Made by a program: the position numbers and the translations under genes | The notes under the pieces: generated by a model | Databases searched by the model: none | What the model was told of the DNA's origin: nothing | What the model saw: the letters and a program-made list of their open reading frames with translations, nothing else | Assembly: GCA_039566865.1 (NCBI GenBank) | Contig: CM076948.1 | Location: 21,401,001-21,465,000 of the forward strand | Reading direction: 5' to 3' | DNA from: Aurelia coerulea | Lineage: Eukaryota > Cnidaria > Scyphozoa > Semaeostomeae > Ulmaridae | DNA: 64,000 nucleotides | Shown: positions 44,132-54,522 of the stretch, one piece after another | Layout of the letters: the number at the start of each line of letters is the position of its first letter | Numbering within the stretch: position 1 is the stretch's first letter

Positions 44132-44823
44132 CTCCTCCCCCTCCGACTTCTACTGTTTTCCAAAGCTGTAAAAGCGTTCTTGCAAATGGGGCAGCCGCAA
44201 GTGGAGTGTATGACCTACAATGGAGCAATGGAACACGATACAAGGGATTTTGCAATATGACAATTGATGGAGGAGGATGGACCGTAATACAAAGGCGAGT
44301 CACAGGAACAGTGGACTTTGCACGAAATTGGCAAGACTACGAAAAAGGATTTGGCGATGTAAGTGGAGACTACTGGATGGGGTTAGAGGGTATACACGAC
44401 CTTACGAAGGACAGAGGTGTCACTCTTCGCATTGACATACGGAGAACGGATGATGTTTGGGCCTCTGCAACATATTCTCATTTTCGTGTTGAAAACAAAA
44501 CGGCCAAGTACAAATTACGACTGGGGATGTACAAAGGAGGAGCAGCATATAATGGATTTGCATACAACAATGGGTCTGAGTTCAGCACTAAAGATCAAGA
44601 CAATGACAAATGGGTTTATAACTGCGCAGAGCGACATCAAGGAGGATGGTGGTACAACCATTGCTCTTATGTTTACTTAAACAGCTTGTTTTACACCGAG
44701 GCATCAAACAAACCCGATGAAGATGATAAAATGAACTGGCTAGGGGTATATGGCATTCCGCGGTATGGTTCATTTGGTTACCTGAAGTTTTCTGAAATGA
44801 AAATAAGATACGACAAACATTAA
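44132..44823 (+). CDS. Fibrinogen C-terminal domain exon (fibrinogen-related protein, last exon)
   Basis: Begins after a pyrimidine-containing acceptor (TTGAATTTTAG, AG at 44130-44131) in phase 1. The first residues are a Pro/Thr/Ser linker (PPPPTST). A complete fibrinogen domain of about 215 residues follows: CKSVLANGAAASGVYDL, CNMTIDGGGWTVIQRR, WQDYEKGFGDVSGDYWMGLE, FSTKDQDNDKW (Ca2+-binding loop, about 44580-44612), NCAERHQGGWWYNHC with the final Cys pair, and LKFSEMKIRYDK before TAA. Such domains bind acetylated sugars or proteins; the product is probably secreted because the matching first exon has a signal peptide. The domain is intact. A dedicated upstream exon other than 20645-20927 cannot be excluded. 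Confidence 0.85.
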
Positions 44824-44929
44824 GAGAGTGTTGTCATGATGTGCATCAAGAAATTGACCAAAAATATATGCACTTTGCTTTATTAATGTACTCATTGCAG
44901 TGTAGTCTTTACTTTATTTCAACCAAGCA

Positions 44930-45185
44930 CGTATATCAATAGTTTATTCTAAGTTATGTTATATATATTGCATTCTTAAATGTAACATTTACATATATTT
45001 TGAGTTAGGTTATATATATTGCAATCTTAGATGTAACATTTACATATATTTTAAGTTAGGTTATATATATTTCATTCTTATTTCTTTCATTCATTCATTC
45101 TTATTTCTTTCATTCATTCATTCTTTTTCATTCTTAGATATACCTCTTAGATATATCTTAAGTTAGGTTAATACATCCTGTAAAT
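44930..45185. repeat. Minisatellite, unit about 57 bp
   Basis: Roughly four units of AGTTAGGTTATATATATTG-CATTCTTAGATGTAAC-ATTTACATATATTTT with a small TTCATTC expansion. Further units occur at 46972-47008, 47708-47735 and 48521-48575, separated by inserted elements. Confidence 0.85.
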
Positions 45186-45199
45186 ATATCAAAGAAAAT

Positions 45200-46777
45200 T
45201 ACTTTAGGTACATGGATGATAGTTTTGTCACTTTGCCCAAGAACGTGGATCCATCGTTACTTCAAAGTGCTTTAAACGAAATGGACACTTCAATCCAATT
45301 TACAATGGAAAAAGGAAAAACGCAGCATGACAACACGGAAACCCTTAATTTTCTTGACATTAGAATAATTTTACGCGAAAACCAATACATTACAACGGCA
45401 TATTGTAAAAACCGGACCCTAAGACCCTAGGACCCTTGAGACCCCTAGGACCTTTAAGTACTAGAAATGAAAAGGACCCTTAACACCAGAGTGTCATAAT
45501 GAGGAAGTTGTGTATCATTGAGGGATCATTGACTTCCCCTCTTCCATCCAATGAACCTCCACTCTTTCAAACCAATACCAGAAATGATGCAGAGAGTTTA
45601 TACCATGAAGAAGTACTATTTTGAGTATCTCCTATTGTGTTATTTTAAAGACTTTCTGCATGAAAAAAGGCATCCTGACTTTGGTTTGAACGGACGAAAG
45701 CTCGTAGGATGAAAGATGGGAAGCTCATACAACACGCAGCCTCTTGTTTGACAGCTTGATGACATTGATCTATTGTTTGTCTGTGGTGATGTCCCTCTGG
45801 TATTAAGGGTCCTTTTCATTTTTAGTACTTAAAGGTCCTAGGGGTCTCAGGGGTCCTAGGGTCTTAGGGTCCGGTTTTTACAACATGCCCATTACAACAG
45901 ATATCTACTACAAAGAAACCAACTCACATAAATACCTGGATTATCACAGTGCACACCCTTCTCACATTAAGCAAACAATTCCGTTCAACCTTGCAAAAAG
46001 AATAATCGTATTTGTGTCCGATCCAGATTTAGTTAAAGTACGTTTAAATGAACTTGAAAAATGGCTGCTAGATTGTAACTATCCAAAAAACGTTATTAAG
46101 CAAGCATTCCATAGAGCCAAGCTTCAAGGACCTGCCCCCACCCAAAGTGATATACACAACCTACATTATCCCAATCTTTAATTTAGTCATAAGATGAAAA
46201 CAATCCATTCGTCGCTCAATCATCTATCTTCAACAACAACAGAAAAATTCAAAAACGCACAACCCGTTTTAGCACTCAAACAACCCCAAAACATTTCATC
46301 ATTGTTAACAAATGCTAGATTCTTGTCTTCGACCAACACACCCACGACAACAGCAACAATATCATCAAATGGTTTCACTCTTTGCAATGATAAGCGATGT
46401 AAACTTTGCAAATTGTATTTACAGCCCGTTGATTCGTTTATAGCAGCAAAAAACGTTATTTGGAACATAAAATGCGACATATCGTGCAAGAGCAAAACCG
46501 TTGTTTACTTTTATTATGCAATTTGTGTCATGAAAAAGTCAGTTACATTGGTCAAACGACAAACTTTCGCCTCCGCATGAACAACCACATTTCAGAGTCA
46601 CGGTCTGGAGTCTCGTCGTGCATCTTCCAAAGACATGTTTTTCAATGTGGAAATAAACATAATAACTTGAAGGAACCGTTTTTCAAAGTCTTTGCGTTCA
46701 TGTCATTAAGTTCCTCGAAATTACTGACCACCTATGAAGAAAAACTATTCAAAGCAGGACACGCAATCCTCAAATGA
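45200..46777 (+). pseudogene. Penelope RT and GIY-YIG endonuclease, broken
   Basis: Pieces in order: FRYMDDSFVTLPK (catalytic Asp pair), TLNFLDIRI, after the MITE YYKETNSHKYLDYHSAHPSHIK and the linker, a stop (TAA at 46179-46181), then in the same frame the region with KRCKLCKLYL, then a frameshift near 46500 into the GIY-YIG frame 46460-46777 with VSYIGQTTNFRLRMNNH. The RT would prime on a cut target and the GIY-YIG domain would make the cut. With the 5' truncation and these lesions, the copy is inactive. Confidence 0.85.
45397..45889. mobile_element. MULE-type MITE M inside the Penelope RT
   Basis: Ends GGCATATTGTAAAAACCGG and CCGGTTTTTACAACATGCC; the inverted arms run about 90 bp (GACCCTAGGACCC, AAAAGGACCCTTAA). 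A perfect 9-bp direct repeat CATTACAAC flanks it (45388-45396, 45890-45898). A 9-bp duplication with GG-starting long TIRs is typical of Mutator-like elements. Excision in silico restores the RT frame at ITT-DIYYK. Confidence 0.9.
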
Positions 46778-46869
46778 CACATTAACTTAACACTATTCTC
46801 ACTCGTCTGTTATTATGTGAACATATTAATCTCAGTATTATTATAAGAATTTCAATTCAGTTTGCCAGT

Positions 46870-46910
46870 CACACTCTGATGATAGTAATGACTTGAAAGG
46901 CCTTAGTGTG
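46870..46910 (+). ncRNA. Hammerhead-ribozyme-like motif in Penelope 3' region
   Basis: CUGAUGA at 46876-46882 and GAAA at 46895-46898. Helix I: CACACU (46870-46875) with AGUGUG (46905-46910). Helix II: AGU/ACU. GAAA is followed by GGCC and UU, giving the minimal helix III and a predicted cut after 46904. Minimal hammerheads are known in Penelope elements. Only a fold by eye; activity untested. Confidence 0.6.
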
Positions 46911-47089
46911 CTAAAAAACATCAATTTTTTGCCTATTTCTCGTTCGTTCTTCATCCGCACTTATAGTATCCATTTTAAGTTAGGTTATATATATATTGCA
47001 TTCTTATAAAGTGAACGATGAAGAAGATCGACAACATCTACAGAGAGCAGGCATCGAGTTGATCTTTTGCGCTTTTTTTCATTTACTCA

Positions 47090-47136
47090 GTTATCTGCTT
47101 ACTAGTTTCGGCCACAAGGCCATCATCAGAGCACTG
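47090..47136 (-). ncRNA. Hammerhead-ribozyme-like motif, left arm
   Basis: On the minus strand: CUGAUGA at 47129-47123, helix II GGCC/GGCC, GAAA at 47109-47106, CUAG-UA, then AGCAG (47099-47095) closing helix I with UGCU. Same architecture as the right-arm motif. Confidence 0.65.
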
Positions 47137-47577
47137 CGGGCAGCAGCTCAAACCAATCTGACGTGAAATCACAAACGAGGTACGTCAAAAAACAATCACA
47201 ACAACAACGACAACAACAACAGCAACAACAACAAAGGAACCGAGGAAATTAATTTGACGCAAGATCAAACGACGAACGTCAAACGACAACACTAGCAACA
47301 ACAACAACAACACGAACGATTTATACAGCTAGCAACGCACAACACAACAACAATTAAAGCAAAGCGTAAGAGGACACGGATCCACTGCGAAGGGTAGCAA
47401 CCTGAGATGGCCAGAAACTGAGGAGGAGGCTGTCTTCTAAGCATACAGATCTGACGATTCATACAAACGGACCAGAGAGAACTGGGTCCAAGAACTTATT
47501 GTATTTACCTTAAAAGGACATTAAATAAATTTAATTAAATTGATCTCTATAAAACCCCATGTAGTTAAAAAATTCGT

Positions 47578-47625
47578 CAGTTGCTCTGATGATGGCCTGT
47601 TGGCCGAAACTAGTTAGCAGATGAC
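47578..47625 (+). ncRNA. Hammerhead-ribozyme-like motif, right arm
   Basis: CUGAUGA 47586-47592; helix II GGCC/GGCC with loop UGUU; GAAA 47606-47609; then CUAG-UU with predicted cut after 47615. Helix I: UUGCU (47581-47585) with AGCAG (47616-47620), and a further UCAG/CUGA pair outside. Confidence 0.65.
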
Positions 47626-47737
47626 TGAATAGAAAATGAATAGCGCAAAAGATCAAGTCGATGCCTGCTCTCTGAAGATGTTGTCTCTCTTCTTTCTCAT
47701 CGTTCACTATATATTGCATTCTTAGATGTACCATTTA

Positions 47738-48518
47738 CCGGGTGTCTAAGAAAAAGTACCCCCTATTGACTAGAAATAGGAACCAAGTAATAAGATATAA
47801 TTTTGCTCCCCGACTTCATAGCTAAATTTATCAATGTTCAACTTAGATGCACGTACCTTGCATTTAGAAATCGTCCACCAAACATCAGAGATACAGGTTC
47901 GCAAAGTCAAAATTTACAGTGCACCCAAAACCAGAGGTTTTGAAAAAGGGCCTAGTCATGATTTGTATCGTGGACATTTTCCAAAGTACCTGCAGACTTT
48001 AAGTCTCCGTGTTTTGCTTTTGAAAAGAATAAAAGATGCATGGACATGGCACTGATTTAACAAATATAGTAAAAATGTGTAAGAGTCATAAAATCGTGCC
48101 ACATCTCCAAAATAAGCGTACATGTGCTCTTTTTCCTTTTCTTTAATACATAACACTTGGGATCGAATGCAATGCAAGGACCGTTTCCTCAATAGAAAAG
48201 TCACTTCAAGCACAATTGAAGTAATTCAAGGTATAAATCTTTTCAAAAATAACAAGTAAAGGTCAAAGTCGAAAATTCGTTTGCAAAATGCCTGTTTGTT
48301 GTCAAATTATGGCTAGGCCATTTCCCAAAACCTCTGGTTTCAGGTGCACTCTAAATGTTGACCTTGTGAACTCATATCTCCGGTGTTTGGTGGTCGATTT
48401 CCAAATGCAAGGTATGTTTGAAGACCAAAAAATGTAGCCATGAATTCAAAAAGTCCCGAAATATTATCGTTTTGTTGCCTTGTTGAGTCAAAAGGGGGTA
48501 CTTTTTTGAGACACCCGG
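47738..48518. mobile_element. MITE family B, copy 1
   Basis: Ends CCGGGTGTCTAAGAAAAAG and TTTTTTGAGACACCCGG, TA both sides. Long imperfect arms (for example CAAAACCTCTGGTTT pairs with AAACCAGAGGTTTTG). Inserted in a minisatellite unit. Copy 2 is at 57151-57929. Confidence 0.9.
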
Positions 48519-48575
48519 TATATATATTTTAAGTTAAGCTAAATAAATTGCATTCTTAGATGTACCACTTAGATA

Positions 48576-50420
48576 AATTTGTCATTAAAACTGAAGCTGA
48601 AACTATGCGCTAGATTTTCTAAAAAGACGCTTGACACCCATATCTACATGTAGCGTACATGATTACAGTAAACTCCCAGTGAATATAAACCACCTTTTAT
48701 TTCCAAACAAGCCTCAGTTCAGTTCTTATACAAGGCGCGTCAAAAAAAACCTATGGTGTTTGCTAATTTCTATTGGTGCAATTCAATTCCCAAAATTCGT
48801 TTATTTTATTGAAGTTCATTGCATAGAGAAAAGTGCATCTTTTCAGTCAGGTAAATTTTATAGTAGATTTGAAGATTTCTACCATAAAACTATATATTTG
48901 TCGATATCATTGTCTTGATATCCAGGGAGCCGTGACTTTTCAAACGGGGATTCTTTTTTCTGACTCACCCGGTTGCTAGAGAAACGCTGAATAAGGGTCT
49001 AATACCCTGTGAAGCAATTCCTTCCGGGGCCTATGAATTATATTAATTCTATGTTGTATGTTGATCCTATTTACCTTTGACACAACTGCGAAAAAGAGAA
49101 AATCAGTGACTTGATAGTATTCTCATCATTATTCGTGCAAAAGGTATTCTAAGGACCTCTGATATAAGTGAAGCTACGGTGCTCTTTCTTACAGTAGAAG
49201 TGTATACATTAGTTCATACTACCGAATCGAATGTCCCACAATGTGTTTTTGTCTTTCTGCTAATAAATCTCACAAAATTATAAAAGCCGGTCATTTTGTA
49301 AACATTTATTTTCCAATCGCATATTTCCCATCATTGACATTAGATGTTAACCCTTTGGATTTCACGTTCTTACGAACAACTATCTCCTTCATCAGTTTTG
49401 AAAGAAGATCCTTCTTTGTAAATGGATTGCAAGGACAAACCAATCATATTTGTGCATTTTGCTTCCTGCAAGATGATTGGTCCTCCTGGAAATTGGAGCA
49501 AAAAGGCCAGATTGTTCGCTGTTTGTTTATGAGTCCCAGTTTGAGCGGTCTCGGTTTGGTAGGCTGTAGTCTCGTTTTGGTGAGCCATAACTGGGACTCA
49601 CTGTCATCAGTCTAATAAAAGCATATCAAATTAAAATGTGTGTCATTTTAATTTGAAGTATATAGGCAAATTTTGTAAGCCTGACTGAAATGTAATGATT
49701 TTAGTTTCGGGACTCAGTGATTTTTAGATATAGCAGAAAAGCAAAATATCAAAATCTAATTATGGACTGTAGATCGCGAATATAAAACCGGTTTAAGGTG
49801 CCCCCCCCCCCCCGGCCCGTTATTAATAAATCACTTTTCAGACCCTTAGCCCAGAAATATTTCTTCTGTTTAATCAATGTCGCCGCTTCTTAAATTTTGA
49901 TCCTGAAGCAAGAATTATGAATTGTTGCAAGTTGCAAACTAAAATATTTTAGATATCGAAATTCCCCAAAATGGAAATTATAGCGAAGTAACTGAAGTTT
50001 TTCCTTTGAGCCACCAAATCAAATGGAAGATTCAATAACAAGCATGGGTGTAGGGGATGCCGATCGTTTAGAAGGCTCACGAGAGAGGGAAGGATGGTTC
50101 TTGGCTAATTTGTGGGTAGGGGTCTGCAGCGACCATATTCAAAGTCGTACCGTTGGCTAGACTTATTTTTTCGAAAATGGTACCCTTGGCTAGACCAAAT
50201 TCTACAAAAACGATACCCTTGGCTAGACTAATATTGAAAGCCATTCGAGTCGGCAGATATCTCAAAATTGATGGTTTCATCTCGGAAATATCAAAGGTTG
50301 ATTTCTTTCGCATAAATTTAGTTCATATTATCAACAAAAAGGCGTCGTCAGGATGAAATATTCTTGCCCAGACTTTTTAGCTGAAAATATGACCGTTCCC
50401 TAGACCAATATTGTAACATG
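48576..50420. other. Non-coding region
   Basis: No gene supported. It holds a family I repeat end (48910-48973, ending GACTCACCCGGT), a 13-bp-arm perfect palindrome at 49627-49657, a 14-C run at 49801, and about three units of TACCCTTGGCTAGAC-type minisatellite at 50143-50235. A 124-codon frame at 49241-49615 has no domain. Confidence 0.45.
50143..50235. repeat. Minisatellite TACCCTTGGCTAGAC
   Basis: Three irregular units of about 35-40 bp. Related units recur at about 55010-55120, on the far side of the LINE and MITE Q, suggesting one array split by insertions. Confidence 0.6.
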
Positions 50421-50578
50421 TTTTTTTTCATTCGTTCAGCACAATAGCTTTTACACTATACGGCTACAATATAACATAACATAAGAAAACAAAGAAAAGT
50501 AGTAACTAACTTACTACACCAAAATAACAACAACATGAATTATATACATATCTGCGTTCTACAGAAATTTGGGGATAT

Positions 50579-53211
50579 TTAAAGTGTGTAATGGTTTTTC
50601 TCGGATATCAGTAATTTGTCCAATGAATTTGAGGAGATTGTCGATTGTTTCTTGATCCTCACAAAGTACATTAATTGAAGCAAATCATCAGGGGTAAGTT
50701 GTCTCGTATTTGGATAACTTTCAAAAATTTGATTCAGAAATGCATCTCTAACCACAGAATAGTGTTCACATTTATGTAGAAAGTGTTTTTCACCTTCAAT
50801 GAATTCCTCGTTACAAATTTGACAGACCCGATCTTCCCTCTTAATTTTTGGGGATTGCCTACGACCCGTCTCAATCGCAAGACAATGGTCGCTGAGTCGA
50901 AGTTTATTAGTAATCACGCTTAGCTTTCGTTTGTTATGTTGCATTAAATATGGCTCCAGCGTGATGCCTTTTTTCTATATGGAAGAGGAACTCCCCTTTT
51001 TTGAAGAAGACATTTCTCTCGTCCAATATCTATTATAGTTGGTTTTATTGCTAAGCTTGAACATGCTCTTGGCGCAGGAGTGAAAGTGTCTTCTAGATTT
51101 AGATTTCGCTTAACATTCTCGATATGCGTATTACAATTTAGATCGGATGGAAGTTCCAAATTCACTAAATAAGCTTGGTAAATAAGACTATCCTCTTGTG
51201 TTTTTTTGATGTGATCCAAAAAAGACTTAATCCTATTTTCAACGTTTAACTTAAGAGGGTACCTGCCCAGTTCCCCTCTCACGAGAATGTTTGTGGTGGA
51301 TCTATTAACACGCAACAGACGTTTGCAGAAGTTTAGATGAACCCTTTCCATATCACACTTGTCCCATTTGTCAAAACTCAAATAGTTATATGTCCCCCAT
51401 ATTTCAGAACCATACAGCAGGATGGGAGTTACTACACTGTCAAAAAGCTTCAGAGCTGCTTTGATAGGCAGTCGTTTAATAGGGAATCTATTATTAAGAG
51501 CGTACACAGCCCTCTGTGCTTTAGATGACAGATTTTCCATTGAGCTGTGTAGTGAACCATTTGCATTGATTGTTACACCTAAATAGTTGAAGGAACTGAC
51601 AGATTCAATTTTCTTATTTCCAAACATGAAAGTGTTCTTCTAATTAGTTCTGTATTTCTTCTGGCATGTAATGCACTTAGTTTTTTTTACGTTTAAGTTC
51701 ATATTCCAAGTGTCACAGTATACCTGGACCTTATCGAGTAACGATTATAGACCGTTAGCAGTTTCGAAAAAATGACGATATCATCTGCATACATGAGGCA
51801 GTTCAGCTTAGAACCATTAGGTAATATAAATGGCTTTAAAGATTTGTCTTCTAGAGTCTCTGCGAGATCATTAATGAAGGTATTGAAAAGGAGCGAGCTT
51901 AATGGGCAACCCTGTCTAGCACCTTTTTTATGATTAACGAATTTTGTCCTACTATGACCAATTTTTACAGCACACGTTGTTTTTGAGTACATGTTTTTAT
52001 GACATCGATTAAGTTATCACTTATACTCAAATCTGTAAGTTTTTGAAAAAGTGCTCTATGACAGACCGAGTCGTATTCTTTTCGAAAGTCAATGAAGCAG
52101 GCAAACATTTTTCCTTTTGGGTGTTGTCAACATGCTTGCTTATGAGGGTCTTTAGGCTCAGGGCCGTAGGAAGAAGTTTCGGATTGGGGGGGGGGGGGGG
52201 GGCAATTGTCCTTAAAACAACAGAGAACAATACATCTAATTAATTCATGTGACGTAGCACCATTGTTTTCAACATTATTGGGGGGCTTGACCCCCCCTGA
52301 CCCCCCCCCCCCCCCCCCACTTCCTACGGGCCTGTTTAGGCTGAAGACATGATCTACCGTTCTGCTCTTTTCAAGGAAGCCAATTTGACTTTTGCTCAAT
52401 ACTTTATTTTCTTTAAGAAAATCAGATAACCTGAAGTTAAGTATCACATACACAAAACAACTTAGACACGCAACTGGTCACAGAAATTGGCCTGTAGTTA
52501 TCTGGGCCCAATTTGTTGCCAGATTTATGGATTGGGGAGATAATGCACTTGCACCAAATTTCAGGGACATTGTGACAACTGAAAATAAATTTAAAGAGTT
52601 TATGGAAGACATCCTTCATGATGGGGTAACTTGCTATAATCATCTCGTTACTGATTCTGTCTAAACCCGGTTATTTACCCCTTTTTAGCCTTTGTGTTGA
52701 TTTCTGTATCTCTTTGTCAGATATTTGTTTGTTAAGAGCAGGGCCATGGTGATTCTTCTTTATTTTATTAGTCTCTTTCGGTAGTACACGATCATTGCTC
52801 TCAGGAAAGAGTTTCGCATAATATTGTTCCCAAACGTTTCCGTCAGTCAATCGTGGTTGAGAATCGTATTGGTATTTTTCCTCAAAAGATGTCCACGTAT
52901 CCCAGAATTGGTGGTTGCCTGTATTATTTTCTAATTTTTCCGCGATATTGTTCCAGTAAGCTCGTTTTTTTCTTAAAGCACGTTGATCTAAGAGTTTTAG
53001 AGGCTTGCTTATGTTCCATTTTTATATTCTCGTAATGGGGCATTTGGTGTCTTTTCTTAGAAAGGAAATTAAAATCTTTTTTCAGTACAACACATTCGTT
53101 ATCAAACCACTTCTTGCCCTTATTGTGACACTTTCGTTTGTTACCATTTGATACAGGAAGGGACATGTCTGCAGCGGAAATTATGATATCGGTAAAAAGA
53201 ATATTGGACAT
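50579..53211 (-). pseudogene. LINE linker, RT and C-terminal zinc domain, broken
   Basis: In minus order: linker KKWFDNECVVLKKDF (53100-53000), RT fingers IISPIHKSGNKLGPDNYRPIS (52550-52470), SQIGFL, then after the hAT MITE the palm with FRKEYDSV near 52090, KKGARQGCPLSSLLFNTFINDL, catalytic MYADDIVIF (about 51790), thumb SFNYLGVTINANG and LLYGSEIWG (frame 51627-50944), then RLSDHCLAIETGR and CQICNEEFIEGEKHFLHKC (frame 50944-50579), a CCHC-like zinc motif. Several frameshifts and stops. Related to LINEs common in cnidarians. Inactive. Confidence 0.85.
52159..52334. mobile_element. hAT-like MITE N inside the LINE RT
   Basis: Ends CAGGGCCGTAGGAAG and CTTCCTACGGGCCTG. Perfect 8-bp duplication TTTAGGCT at 52151-52158 and 52335-52342. 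Long G and C tracts inside. Only 176 bp. Same terminal type as MITE S. Confidence 0.9.
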
Positions 53212-53214
53212 ATC

Positions 53215-53482
53215 TAGGGTTGCAAGGAATGGTAATGTGCAACCAAGTGCTGCAGACTATGCCATACGTCAATCAGATATTTTGCTTGGTCAATATTCTT
53301 GAGTTATATGATTGTGACTTTTTTCAATAAATCAGCAACCACTTGTCAGATTTACACAAACTCGGTGCGAAAATCCAAGTTGAAATCTCTTCTATTGAAA
53401 AATCTGAAAAACAGGAAATTTAGCTATATGGCTCCTCCACAGTAGCCATTCAAACGGCACAAATGTTTTTTTGGACACCCTG
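53215..53482 (+). mobile_element. MITE family P, copy 1 (right half)
   Basis: About 175 bp up to TTTTTGGACACCCTG matches 54235-54411 in the same orientation (shared ATAAATCAGCAAC, ACTCGGTG, CACTCAAACGG). TA follows. The left end is not recognised. It occupies the junction of the inverted LINE. Confidence 0.55.
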
Positions 53483-53484
53483 TA

Positions 53485-53835
53485 TACTTTTGGTAGGAGA
53501 TTTCAATGCACGAACTGCAATTCTAAATGATTTTATTGATTCCAATGGAGACCAATACACAAAAACTGAGCATCTTAACTCAGAAATAGTCTCATATAGA
53601 CAGAGCTGTGACAGTGAGACTAATTCCCATGGTCATGCCCTTTTAGAAATATGCAAGACTCACAATTTAAGAATACTTAATGGTAGGAAAGAAGGTGACT
53701 CTTTTGGAAACTGTACTTTCTCCAATCATAAGGGAAGTAGTGTAGTTGACTATGCAATCGTTTCAGACCAATTTTTCAATGAGGTCACTGGTTTTACCGT
53801 TAAACCTCAAACTATATTGAGTGACCACTGTTAGC
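53485..53835 (+). pseudogene. LINE AP-endonuclease-like domain (inverted fragment)
   Basis: Second half of an exonuclease/endonuclease/phosphatase domain: LLVGDFNART (catalytic Asp/Asn), NGRKEGDSFGNCTF, SSVVDYAIVSDQF and the terminal SDHC. It nicks target DNA in LINE integration. The first half of the domain is missing. Beyond 53835, after two units of a 45-bp AAAAAGGGGGAAAACA repeat, the linker continues (NSKSSFTRALREKKIHEKIQ, to about 54110). Plus strand, opposite to the RT at 50579-53211. Confidence 0.75.
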
Positions 53836-54234
53836 TGGTAACGTGGTTCAATTCTCCCCTCATAAGTAAAAAAAGGGGGAAAACACTTATAACTGGACCC
53901 CCTGCAAAGTAGAAAAAGGGGGAAAACATTTATAACTGGACCCCCCCTGCCAAGCAAGTTAAATGGTTAACAAATAGTAAGTCTTCTTTTACTAGAGCAC
54001 TGAGAGAAAAGAAAATCCACGAAAAAATCCAAAATTTTTTGACCTGCCATTTTTCGAAAACTGAAGATGTTGAACGTGCAAATATTCTTGGTTGTCACAA
54101 AATTATATGCATGACTATTTGTAAGCTGTCTTACTTATGAACATTAGAAAGCAGGGCTAGGTATGTTTTTCTAATCAATTTCGTTGATTTCAACGCAATG
54201 GATAATAATGAATCCTCTGGTTTTGAGGCAGCCA

Positions 54235-54411
54235 ATAATTTTGGCTTTCTTGCTCTATAAATCAGCAACTAGTGATCGGATTTACTCAAACTCGGTGTCA
54301 ATCTTTAATTTGAAGTCTCTTCCGTGAAGAATCTTAAAAACAGAAAAATTGGATTGATGGCTGCCCCGCAGAAGCCACTCAAACGGTGCACATGTTTTTT
54401 GGGACACCCTG
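54235..54411 (+). mobile_element. MITE family P, copy 2 (right half)
   Basis: Direct repeat of the P1 end, finishing TTTTTTGGGACACCCTG followed by TA. Confidence 0.55.
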
Positions 54412-54522
54412 TAGATAGGTTATTTTGCCCATACTCTACAAATCCACTAGAGATCTCTCCAAACAAATCATTTTCATAATATTTGGAACTAGCTGGTGCG
54501 GTGGGATGTAAAAGCCACCATA

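Larger units (their letters stand above)
45192..46915 (+). mobile_element. Penelope-like element, 5'-truncated
   Basis: RT palm from the catalytic YMDD (about 45208) through the thumb, then a GIY-YIG endonuclease ending at 46777, then a hammerhead-like motif in the 3' region. The order RT then GIY-YIG is diagnostic for Penelope-like elements. It is interrupted by a 493-bp MITE and lies in the 57-bp minisatellite. Confidence 0.85.
47011..47708. mobile_element. Inverted element with a hammerhead-like motif in each arm
   Basis: Arms 47011-47140 and 47575-47708 are reverse complements (AGTGAACGATGA...GCGCAAAAGATCAA...TTCGGCC). Each arm holds one hammerhead-like core. The centre has a (CAACAA)n-rich stretch at about 47197-47330. 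It lies within the 57-bp minisatellite. It may derive from Penelope pseudo-LTRs or a retrozyme-like element; no ORF. Confidence 0.6.
50421..54110 (-). mobile_element. LINE with inverted 5' part (twin-priming structure)
   Basis: Sense part on the minus strand from 53211 down to a T8 tract at 50421 (poly-A on the minus strand). The 5' part, holding the endonuclease, is on the plus strand at about 53485-54110. The inverted part ends near VERANIL and the sense part begins near NILFTDII, adjacent positions of one LINE. A MITE end (P1) lies between them. Confidence 0.65.

Noticed and set aside
45005..45150. CRISPR-like regular repeat
   Set aside because: The direct repeats are a 57-bp minisatellite without unique spacers, in a eukaryotic context.
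49241..49615. 124-codon frame
   Set aside because: No domain and no supporting context; composition like surrounding non-coding DNA.
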